Source of the DNA: an uncultured Ruminococcus sp.
GTDB lineage: Bacteria > Bacillota > Clostridia > Oscillospirales > Ruminococcaceae
DNA length: 5,427 bases
Direction of reading: 5' to 3'
Assembly (NCBI GenBank): GCA_946531975.1
Contig: CAMNAY010000128.1
Span: forward strand, 1-5,427
This document shows, piece after piece, positions 1-5,260 of this stretch; the first letter of the stretch is position 1, and every line of letters begins with the position of its first letter. A program made the translations under genes and the position numbers. The notes below the pieces were generated by a model that worked only from the letters and a program-made list of their open reading frames with translations, had not been told where the DNA came from and ran no database searches.

Positions 1-21
1 GAAAACACGGTTTTTCGATGC

Positions 22-54
22 TTTTTCCGCGAAACGCTTGACAGAACGGAAAAA
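22..54. repeat. 8-bp inverted repeat straddling the prfB -35 box
   Basis: TTTTTCCG at 22-29 is the exact reverse complement of CGGAAAAA at 47-54. The 17 bases between them contain the TTGACA box. The symmetry could be an operator, or part of a terminator of an upstream gene lying off the left edge. It is AT-rich at the ends, and a chance match of this length is quite possible, so no function is assigned. Confidence 0.3.
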
Positions 55-66
55 ATCCTGTACAAT
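38..66 (+). promoter_or_regulatory. sigma-A type promoter of prfB
   Basis: The sequence shows a perfect -35 box TTGACA at 38-43 and a -10 box TACAAT at 61-66, one mismatch from TATAAT. They are separated by exactly 17 bases, the optimal housekeeping spacing. Transcription would start near 72-75 and leave a leader of roughly 35 bases before the prfB start at 110. The leader is too short for a riboswitch and shows no obvious structure. The -35 box sits between two arms of an imperfectly explained inverted repeat (22-29 and 47-54). Confidence 0.85.
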
Positions 67-91
67 ATATATGTATGTCTATCAGATTCAG

Positions 92-100
92 AAGGAAAGG
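92..100 (+). promoter_or_regulatory. ribosome binding site that fixes the prfB start
   Basis: The purine run AAGGAAAGG lies 9 bases before the ATG at 110. The open frame extends upstream to a TTG at 38, but that codon is the -35 box itself and would lie outside the transcript. ATG 110 is therefore the start. Confidence 0.8.
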
Positions 101-109
101 AATTTGCAC

Positions 110-1252
110 ATGATTTTACTGGATGATATCCGCACTGAGCTTGTGAATGCACGGCCGGAGGTCAAGGAGCTGGGCGAGGTGCTTCAGATCGCACGCGCAA
201 AAGCGGATCTCGGCGATCTCCGCCGGCAGATGGAATATGAAGGGTTCTGGGACGATCACGAAAAAGCACAGAAGATCACCCAGCGATGCAATACACTGGA
301 GCGGAAAATCGAGAACTTCGAGAAGCTGGAGAGCCTGCTGGAAGATACGATCACGATGATCGAACTGGCACAGGAGGAGGGTGACGATTCCTCTGACGAT
401 GAGATCATGGCGGATGCGGAGAAGTTCAAGGAGCAGCTCGCCGCCGAAAAGCTCAAGACGCTGCTGACCGGTGAATACGACAACTCCAACGCAATCATCA
501 CGCTGCATGCCGGCGCGGGCGGCACCGAGGCGCAGGACTGGACCCAGATGCTCTACCGCATGTACAATAAGTACGCGGAGAGTCACGGCTTCAAGGTTGA
601 TCTGCTGGACTGGCTCGACGGCGATGAGGCGGGCGTCAAGTCTGCGTCCTTCATGGTGCAGGGCGAAAATGCCTACGGCTTCCTGAAGTCTGAGGCGGGC
701 GTTCACCGTCTGGTGCGTGTGTCTCCGTTCGATGCACAGGGACGCCGCCACACATCCTTTGCCGCGGTCGAGGTCATGCCGGAGCTGTCTGATGATGTCG
801 AGGTCGAGATCAGACCGGAGGACATCAAGATGGATGTGTTCCGGTCGAGCGGTGCCGGCGGTCAGCATATCAACAAGACCAGCTCGGCTGTCCGTCTGAC
901 GCATCTCCCGACAGGCATCGTCGTTTCGTGTCAGACACAGCGTTCGCAGTTCCAGAACAAGGACTACTGTATGAAAATGCTCCGCGCAAAGCTCGTTGAA
1001 ATCAAGGAGCGCGAGCATCTGGATAAGATTTCCGATATCAAAGGCGACCAGCTCAAGATTGAGTGGGGCAGCCAGATCCGTTCCTACGTGTTCATGCCTT
1101 ATACGCTCGTAAAGGATGTCCGTACCGGCTGCGAGACGGGTAATGTGCAGGCGGTCATGGACGGCGATCTTGATGCGTTCATCAACGCCTACCTGAAGGC
1201 ACTCTCTCATGGCACGCTCAAGGCCGGTGCTGCCGCGGGTGAGGATGAATAA
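110..1252 (+). CDS. prfB: peptide chain release factor 2 (RF2), no programmed frameshift
   Basis: RF2 enters the ribosomal A site at UGA and UAA stop codons and triggers hydrolysis of the peptidyl-tRNA ester. The product is 380 residues, close to the family norm of about 365. Residues 1-100 form the helical domain 1. The stop-codon reading tripeptide SPF is at 205-207; RF1 has a PxT motif instead. The catalytic GGQ is at 250-252 within SGAGGQHINK, with Ser at position 246, and the conserved WGSQIRSYV block follows near 323-332. SPF and GGQ fall at the same numbers as in E. coli RF2. Most bacterial prfB genes have an in-frame UGA near codon 26 that must be bypassed by +1 frameshifting. Here the frame is continuous: codon 25 is CTT, as in E. 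coli, but codon 26 is CAG. Autoregulation by frameshift is therefore absent. The gene has its own promoter and ends in TAA just before an intrinsic terminator. The identification is secure. Confidence 0.97.
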   Translation: MILLDDIRTELVNARPEVKELGEVLQIARAKADLGDLRRQMEYEGFWDDHEKAQKITQRCNTLERKIENFEKLESLLEDTITMIELAQEEGDDSSDDEIMADAEKFKEQLAAEKLKTLLTGEYDNSNAIITLHAGAGGTEAQDWTQMLYRMYNKYAESHGFKVDLLDWLDGDEAGVKSASFMVQGENAYGFLKSEAGVHRLVRVSPFDAQGRRHTSFAAVEVMPELSDDVEVEIRPEDIKMDVFRSSGAGGQHINKTSSAVRLTHLPTGIVVSCQTQRSQFQNKDYCMKMLRAKLVEIKEREHLDKISDIKGDQLKIEWGSQIRSYVFMPYTLVKDVRTGCETGNVQAVMDGDLDAFINAYLKALSHGTLKAGAAAGEDE

Positions 1253-1262
1253 AAGCATTTCT

Positions 1263-1295
1263 GACAGTCTCCGGCACAGGAGACTGTCCTTTTTT
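1263..1295 (+). terminator. intrinsic terminator after prfB
   Basis: A perfect 10-bp stem (GACAGTCTCC at 1263-1272 pairing with 1279-1288) closes a 6-base loop. It is followed by C and then six T at 1290-1295. The hairpin starts 11 bases after the prfB stop. The next gene's ribosome binding site begins at the base after the T run, leaving no room for a promoter between them. Downstream expression therefore needs read-through or a promoter inside prfB. Confidence 0.9.
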
Positions 1296-1302
1296 AAGGA
1301 GG
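1296..1302 (+). promoter_or_regulatory. strong ribosome binding site abutting the terminator
   Basis: AAGGAGG is a full anti-Shine-Dalgarno match and lies 10 bases before the ATG at 1313, which fixes that start. It directly follows the terminator T run. The bases TCCTT (1287-1291) could pair with AAGGA (1296-1300) across a TTTT loop, which might partly mask the site in read-through transcripts. That pairing is inference only. Confidence 0.85.
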
Positions 1303-1312
1303 ATTATTCCCC

Positions 1313-2407
1313 ATGAGGCTTCATACGGATGCTGTCAGGGCGCAGACGGGTCTGCGGTATGACAGCGCGGTGCGTGCATTTTGCGGCGTATTGGACGGAT
1401 ATCCGGTGTTTCTCCGGCAGCTTCCGCGGCAGAATACGGTTCTGCTTCAGATCGCGGGCGAACTGCCGGATGCAGAGAACGCCAATGCGCTGCTTCAGGC
1501 GTGGCAGACGCAGCACCCGTGTATTCTTTCGGCGGTGTATAAGAGCCGCATGATGAGCTGCCTGTTTATGCTTCCGAAGAAGGAGCCTGACCGCACGATC
1601 TGTGATCTTGCGGCAGCGGCGGTGTCGGCTGCGGCAGAGCTGCACATGCGGCCGTGCTGCATGTCCTGCGGGACGGAGGATGCCTATGCGCCGTACTTCC
1701 TGAAGCGAAACGGTCTGACGGTATGTCCGGACTGCAAGGCGAAGCTCGAACAGCAGCTTGCTGCGGAACAGGAGAAGCAGACGCAGATGAATCCGAACTA
1801 TGCCGGGCTGCTGCTCGGCGCATTGCTCGGTGCCCTGCTTGTATTCGGCATGACGTGGTTTGTGGTGCGCGCAGGAAGAATCTCGGTGCTGACTGCCTAT
1901 GCCGGCGTACTGCTGGGCTTTCTGCTGATGAAGAAATTTGGGAAAAAGGTGACGCTGCCGGCAGCCGGAATGTGTACGCTGCTGTGTCTGCTGGGTGCTT
2001 CCTGCGGGATCTTTCTGCATTCAGCACAGAATCTGGCGCAGACAAACCGGAATGTGACGAGTGTGATCCTGCTGATGTCGGATGGGAACCGTTTGCAGGG
2101 CGGGCTGACTGCCGGACAGCGGAGTGCTTACGATCTGCTGTTCGGTGAGCCCGATGCGATCGAACAGACCAAATCCGTTACAAAGGAGCATGTCCGCATG
2201 ATCGCTGAAAATGATACGACAGGGGAATGCATGCGGCATCTCCGCGCACTGTACCGGATTCCGATTTACCGGACTCTGCGAAGTGAAAGCCGCGAGCAGC
2301 TTTTCTGGGGCTTCCTTTCCGTAGCTGCCGGTGCGGTGATGTGTACTTATCCGATTCTGCGCGAGCGAAAAGGCTCGTATCAGCTCAGAAAGCCGGTGAC
2401 AGCATGA
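1313..2407 (+). CDS. membrane protein with zinc-ribbon-like CxxC pairs, function unknown
   Basis: I do not recognise a named family for this 364-residue protein. A soluble N-terminal part (1-110) is followed by a four-cysteine knuckle: C116-x-x-C119 and C138-x-x-C141, 18 residues apart. This spacing is typical of a structural zinc ribbon; an extra Cys sits at 115. A charged Gln/Glu-rich linker (142-160) leads into three hydrophobic segments at about 163-185, 190-206 and 213-236. A soluble loop of about 90 residues follows, then a fourth hydrophobic segment at about 329-347 and a basic tail. The zinc-ribbon and Gly/Ala/Leu membrane segment order resembles uncharacterised membrane proteins common in gut Clostridia, from memory and not verified. 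The start is set by the AAGGAGG site. The stop overlaps the next gene by 4 bases, suggesting coupled translation with the flavoprotein. There is no signal peptide, so the zinc knuckle is probably cytoplasmic. Coding status is well supported; function is not. Confidence 0.85.
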   Translation: MRLHTDAVRAQTGLRYDSAVRAFCGVLDGYPVFLRQLPRQNTVLLQIAGELPDAENANALLQAWQTQHPCILSAVYKSRMMSCLFMLPKKEPDRTICDLAAAAVSAAAELHMRPCCMSCGTEDAYAPYFLKRNGLTVCPDCKAKLEQQLAAEQEKQTQMNPNYAGLLLGALLGALLVFGMTWFVVRAGRISVLTAYAGVLLGFLLMKKFGKKVTLPAAGMCTLLCLLGASCGIFLHSAQNLAQTNRNVTSVILLMSDGNRLQGGLTAGQRSAYDLLFGEPDAIEQTKSVTKEHVRMIAENDTTGECMRHLRALYRIPIYRTLRSESREQLFWGFLSVAAGAVMCTYPILRERKGSYQLRKPVTA

Positions 2408-3630
2408 GCCGGCGGATCATTGTGATCGGCGGCGGGGCTGCCGGTCTGAGCGCTGCGGCTTCTGCTGCGGAAAGCGGCGCTTCTGTGACGGTGCTGGAGC
2501 GGCTGCCGCGTGTCGGCAAGAAGATTCTCCTGACCGGAAACGGCAGATGCAACCTCGGTAATACGCATCTGAATGCCGAAAACTATCACGGAACCTTTCC
2601 GCACGGCATGCAGATCATTCAGCAGTTCGACAGCGGGCGCTTTTTCCGCGGGATGGGTCTGTATACCCGCACAGATCCGGAAGGGCGGATGTATCCGGCA
2701 AGCGGAACGGCGGCATCGGTTCTCGATGCGCTGCGCTTCCGGGCGGAGCAGCTCGGCGTGCAGACGCTCTGCGGGAAACAGGTGACCGGTCTGAAGCATA
2801 CCGGCGCAAAATGGCAGGTGTTCTGCGGAGAGACTGCGTTTTCTGCGGATGCGGTGATCGCGGCGGCAGGCGGAAACGCAGCGCCGAACTGCGGAACGGA
2901 CGGAAATCTGCTGCCTGTTTTCAAGCGGCTGGGGCTGACGGTCATCCCGCCGAAGCCCGCACTCTGTCCGATCCCGACGGATCCGGCGGCGGTGCGTCCG
3001 CTGAAGGGACTGCGCGTGCGTGCCGAGGCATCGGCATCGGTCGGCGGAAAGCGCCTGCGGACAGAACGCGGAGAGGTGCAGTTCACCGATACGGCGCTTT
3101 CGGGCATCTGTATCTTCAATCTGTCCCGCATTGCGGCGATGCACGGCGAACGCACTGAGATTGTGCTGAATCTGCTTCCGGATTATTCGGAAGGGGAGTG
3201 CGCAGAGATCCTGCGGGAACTGCTTGCACAGCGCGGAGACCTGCCTGCCGGCGATCTGCTCAGCGGTCTGCTGCCGAAGCGGATCGGTGAGGTCTGGATT
3301 AAGGCAGCACTCGGAACGGCAAATGCCGCAGCGGGAGAGCTGCTGCATGCGGAAGCCGCGCAGCAGCGCCTGCTCAGCCTGCTCCGCGGGAGACGGTTCC
3401 CCGTGACCGGTCTGGCGTCCTTTGCACAGGCACAGGTGACTGCCGGCGGAATTGCAGGGCAATGCCTGACGAAAACACTGGAAGCCAAGGGGCTTCCCGG
3501 ACTGTATTTCTGCGGCGAACTCGTCGATTTTGACGGGGATTGCGGCGGTTATAATCTTACATGGTGCTGGGCTTCCGGCAAATTGTCCGGAAGAAATGCA
3601 GCGGAATCAATCTATCATGTGAGGAAATAG
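2404..3630 (+). CDS. BaiN/YhiN/HI0933-family FAD-dependent oxidoreductase
   Basis: The 408-residue product is the usual size for this family (about 400-420). It starts with a Rossmann FAD-binding fold: GGGAAG at 9-14 after a beta strand, with the ribose-binding Glu at 32. The family block GKKILLTGNGRCN is at 38-50. The C-terminal FAD-contact region, GELVDFDGDCGGYNL at 371-385 followed by a Trp-rich stretch and ASG, is a family hallmark. These are soluble flavoproteins with an inserted substrate domain. In Clostridium scindens, BaiN has been proposed to act in bile acid 7-dehydroxylation, but YhiN, YtfP and HI0933 members are widespread without that pathway and their substrate is mostly unknown. 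No bai genes are visible here, so a bile acid role should not be assumed. ATG 2404 overlaps the upstream stop (ATGA), with a weak GGTGA 4 bases before it, which fits translational coupling. An upstream in-frame GTG at 2341 would add residues before the FAD fold and is rejected. The gene ends in TAG. Confidence 0.93.
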   Translation: MSRRIIVIGGGAAGLSAAASAAESGASVTVLERLPRVGKKILLTGNGRCNLGNTHLNAENYHGTFPHGMQIIQQFDSGRFFRGMGLYTRTDPEGRMYPASGTAASVLDALRFRAEQLGVQTLCGKQVTGLKHTGAKWQVFCGETAFSADAVIAAAGGNAAPNCGTDGNLLPVFKRLGLTVIPPKPALCPIPTDPAAVRPLKGLRVRAEASASVGGKRLRTERGEVQFTDTALSGICIFNLSRIAAMHGERTEIVLNLLPDYSEGECAEILRELLAQRGDLPAGDLLSGLLPKRIGEVWIKAALGTANAAAGELLHAEAAQQRLLSLLRGRRFPVTGLASFAQAQVTAGGIAGQCLTKTLEAKGLPGLYFCGELVDFDGDCGGYNLTWCWASGKLSGRNAAESIYHVRK

Positions 3631-3656
3631 ACAAAAACTACGAATACAATAATAAC

Positions 3657-3665
3657 GGAGAGGTG
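3657..3665 (+). promoter_or_regulatory. ribosome binding site selecting a GTG start for the sigma factor
   Basis: GGAGAGGTG ends 6 bases before a GTG at 3672. The overlapping ATG at 3670 is in another frame and reaches a stop after six codons. The in-frame ATG at 3561 lies inside the flavoprotein gene without a binding site. GTG 3672 is therefore the best start. Confidence 0.75.
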
Positions 3666-3671
3666 AAGAAT

Positions 3672-4244
3672 GTGTCTGACACAGAGCTGATCACGCTGCT
3701 TCGGACGCATCCGGAGGAGGGCTGTAAGGCGCTGTTGGATCAGTATACCGGCATGGTACTGGCAATTTGCCGCAGAAAACTCGGCGGATTCTGCACGGCA
3801 GAGGACATCGAGGAGCTCGCCAGTGACATTCTGTTTCTGTTCTGGCAGAAGCGCGATATGCTCTCAGAGGAGCGCGGAAATATCCGGGCGCTGCTGTCTA
3901 CAATGGCAAACAGGCGCTGTATTGATTATTACCGCAGCAATGCATCAAAAATGAATGTCCGGACACAGCCGATCGAGGAACTGTCCGAATTCCTGCCGGA
4001 TGCCAATCCGAATCCGGAGGAACAGGCGGTATCTTCGGAGCGGAAAACGCAGCTGATGGATGCGCTGCGCAGGCTGGAGCCGCAGGATGCGGAACTGATT
4101 GTCCGGAAGTATTACCGCGGAGAGACCGCTGCAATGATCGCAGAGTCGCTGGGAATGCGGACCGGTACGGTTGAAATGAGGCTCTCGCGAATCAGACAGA
4201 AACTCAAAGGCTTTTTGGAAGGGGGTGGAAAGGATGACGCTTGA
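3672..4244 (+). CDS. ECF-like sigma-70 family RNA polymerase sigma factor
   Basis: The predicted 190-residue protein has only the two core sigma domains, as in extracytoplasmic-function (ECF) sigma factors, which direct RNA polymerase to a small set of stress or envelope promoters. Region 2 spans about residues 25-90; NIRALLSTMANRRCIDYYR (70-88) matches the core-binding and -10 recognition helices. An acidic, Pro/Asn-rich linker (about 100-122) follows. Region 4 spans about 126-182; its helix-turn-helix (about 152-176, AAMIAESLGMRTGTVEMRLS) would read the -35 element. There is no region 1.1 or 3. The gene follows the flavoprotein gene by 41 bases with no terminator between them. Its last codons, a Gly run, also encode the ribosome binding site of the next gene, which it overlaps by 11 bases. 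That layout is typical of a sigma factor co-made with its membrane regulator. I could not find a convincing ECF promoter upstream, so autoregulation is untested. The ECF subgroup cannot be set by eye. Confidence 0.9.
   Translation: MSDTELITLLRTHPEEGCKALLDQYTGMVLAICRRKLGGFCTAEDIEELASDILFLFWQKRDMLSEERGNIRALLSTMANRRCIDYYRSNASKMNVRTQPIEELSEFLPDANPNPEEQAVSSERKTQLMDALRRLEPQDAELIVRKYYRGETAAMIAESLGMRTGTVEMRLSRIRQKLKGFLEGGGKDDA
4219..4228 (+). promoter_or_regulatory. ribosome binding site inside the sigma factor gene
   Basis: AAGGGGGTGG lies in the last codons of the sigma gene, with its AAGGGGG core 8 bases before ATG 4234. A GTG at 4225 is in frame but lies inside the site itself, so ATG 4234 is preferred. 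Translation of the two genes is probably coupled. Confidence 0.75.
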
Positions 4245-5121
4245 TCAGGAATTACAGCAGATGATGCAATCACTGACCGCGCAGGAAGAAGCGCAAATCG
4301 AGCAGATGTCACCGCTTTCCGCCGCTGACAAGGCTGCTGAGGCACGAATCCGCTCGAAGGTCATGACCATGGCGACGGCTGCACTCGCAGGTGTTGCTGC
4401 AACAGGACAGGCAGCAGCTACAAAATCCGCACTGAAATCAATCAAAATGACCGGCTCGAAGCTCCCGCTGATCGCAGGATCTGCGGCGGCTTGCGCGGCT
4501 GTTGTGACACTCGCGGCGGTGTATCATTACACCCGCGTCAAAAATCCGGAGGTCAAGAATCCGGAATCCTCCGCTGTTGTGACGGAAGTCTCAACACCCG
4601 TACAGACGGATGTGACACAGAATACAGAAGTGACACAGGGCACCGAAATCACAGAAGAAAGAACGGAAACACAGCCTGTTACCTCGGTCTGCGGCGCTGT
4701 CACCTCGGCAACCGCTGCAACCACTGAGACAACGGCTTCCCCGAAAACGACAACTGAGAAGAAGACGAGCGGTACAACATCGAATCCCGTCGTGACCGCT
4801 ACCGGAACGGGAACGACCGAGCCGCCTGACCGCACAACGCCGCCCTCCGCCACGCAAGACAACACGACGGAGTGGACTACGACAGAAACCACGACAGAGT
4901 CTGTCTATCATCCTCTGACGGAGACGGATCCGCCGGAACATGAATGGTGGGTCTGGGACGGTCACGGTTACTGGGACAATAATGATTTCCAGATCCGGCG
5001 CCGCAGACAGCCGACATGGGAGACTGTCGCAATCCCGATTCCGGAGGCTCTTGCGAACGGGGAGAATGAGGAACTCCCTGATGAGGCAAGCCCTGACGGA
5101 GAGATCCCTGAGGAAGAATAA
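4234..5121 (+). CDS. single-pass membrane protein with Thr-rich ectodomain, candidate anti-sigma factor
   Basis: The product is 295 residues and no named domain is recognised. Residues 1-76 form a probable cytoplasmic head: Gln/Glu-rich helix-like up to about 42, then Ala-rich and basic. A single hydrophobic segment lies at about 77-97. From 111 to 231 the chain is low complexity: 41 of 121 residues are Thr, mixed with Glu, Pro, Ser and Val, like an extended and possibly glycosylated wall-spanning stalk. The end holds an aromatic patch (WWVWDGHGYW, 238-247), an Arg run (255-258) and a very acidic tail (276-295). The 11-base overlap with the upstream sigma gene, and the cytoplasmic head, membrane span and outer stalk architecture, suggest an anti-sigma or sensor role. 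In the RsgI class, anti-sigma factors carry sensory outer modules. The head has no Cys, so it is not a ZAS-type zinc anti-sigma. It also lacks a recognisable RsgI domain. The role is inferred from context alone. The gene ends in TAA just before a strong terminator. Confidence 0.85.
   Translation: MTLDQELQQMMQSLTAQEEAQIEQMSPLSAADKAAEARIRSKVMTMATAALAGVAATGQAAATKSALKSIKMTGSKLPLIAGSAAACAAVVTLAAVYHYTRVKNPEVKNPESSAVVTEVSTPVQTDVTQNTEVTQGTEITEERTETQPVTSVCGAVTSATAATTETTASPKTTTEKKTSGTTSNPVVTATGTGTTEPPDRTTPPSATQDNTTEWTTTETTTESVYHPLTETDPPEHEWWVWDGHGYWDNNDFQIRRRRQPTWETVAIPIPEALANGENEELPDEASPDGEIPEEE
4537..4566 (+). repeat. two tandem 15-base units encoding VKNPE
   Basis: Two adjacent 15-base copies, differing only at third codon positions, encode VKNPE-VKNPE (residues 102-111) immediately outside the membrane segment. 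This looks like a small in-frame duplication in the juxtamembrane linker. Confidence 0.7.
4606..4659 (+). repeat. three degenerate 18-base units encoding T-D/E-V/I-T-Q/E-x
   Basis: Three adjacent six-codon units encode TDVTQN, TEVTQG and TEITEE (residues 125-142) at the start of the Thr-rich stalk. The DNA copies have diverged, so the periodicity appears to be kept at the protein level, consistent with growth of the stalk by slippage or duplication. Confidence 0.6.
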
Positions 5122-5132
5122 GATCAGTGAAA

Positions 5133-5181
5133 ACGCCATAGGATTCAGCGAATGATTCAGAATCCTATGGCGTGTTTTTTT
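5133..5181 (+). terminator. intrinsic terminator of the rightward gene series
   Basis: A perfect 14-bp stem (5133-5146 with 5160-5173) closes a 13-base loop. It is followed by G and seven T at 5175-5181. It begins 11 bases after the stop of the Thr-rich membrane protein. Four A just before the stem would give a short U run on the other strand, so weak bidirectional action is possible. Confidence 0.92.
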
Positions 5182-5191
5182 ACATGAACAG

Positions 5192-5224
5192 AAAAATCCG
5201 ACCGGCTTTGACACCGGTCGGATT
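5192..5224 (-). terminator. intrinsic terminator of gdhA (minus strand)
   Basis: AATCCGACCGG at 5195-5205 pairs perfectly with 5214-5224 around an 8-base loop. Read on the minus strand, the stem runs into a T run (the A at 5196-5192). It lies 36 bases beyond the minus-strand gdhA stop, correctly placed to end that transcript. On the plus strand the bases after the stem are CGTTTC, a poor tail, so the direction is clear. Confidence 0.85.
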
Positions 5225-5260
5225 CGTTTCACAGATTGACAGTTGTTAGCTGTGTATGGA

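Noticed and set aside
38..109. Upstream extension of prfB to a TTG at position 38
   Set aside because: The TTG is the first part of the -35 box and lies upstream of the expected transcription start. The ATG at 110 has a proper ribosome binding site and gives a normal RF2 N terminus.
116..1258. A 380-codon open frame on the minus strand opposite prfB
   Set aside because: It mirrors the prfB codons, its translation has no recognisable domain, and prfB itself is certain. Long antisense frames are expected from the codon bias of this genome.
2362..2377. Small hairpin CGAGC-GAAAAG-GCTCG near the end of the zinc-knuckle gene
   Set aside because: The stem is only 5 bp, has no T run, and sits inside coding sequence. 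It is within what chance produces.
2380..3462. A 360-codon minus-strand open frame opposite the flavoprotein gene
   Set aside because: It is a shadow of the well-supported BaiN-family gene: the translation is rich in Arg, His, Cys and Gln without motifs, and there is no ribosome binding site or promoter context.
3530..3555. TTGACG (3530-3535) and TATAAT (3550-3555) as a promoter for the sigma gene
   Set aside because: The spacer is only 14 bases, and both elements fall in codons for the conserved DFDGDCGGYNL motif of the flavoprotein, which explains the bases without a promoter.
2404..3630. Assigning the flavoprotein to bile acid dehydroxylation because of the BaiN family name
   Set aside because: The family is broad and present in many bacteria without that pathway, and no other bai-type gene is in the window.
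3645..3650. TACAAT as a -10 box just before the sigma gene
   Set aside because: No -35-like hexamer lies 16-18 bases upstream, and the implied start would leave almost no leader before the ribosome binding site.
4527..4892. A Val/Ser-rich minus-strand open frame opposite the Thr-rich stalk
   Set aside because: It is the antisense reading of repeated Thr codons (ACN read as NGT), a compositional artefact rather than a gene.
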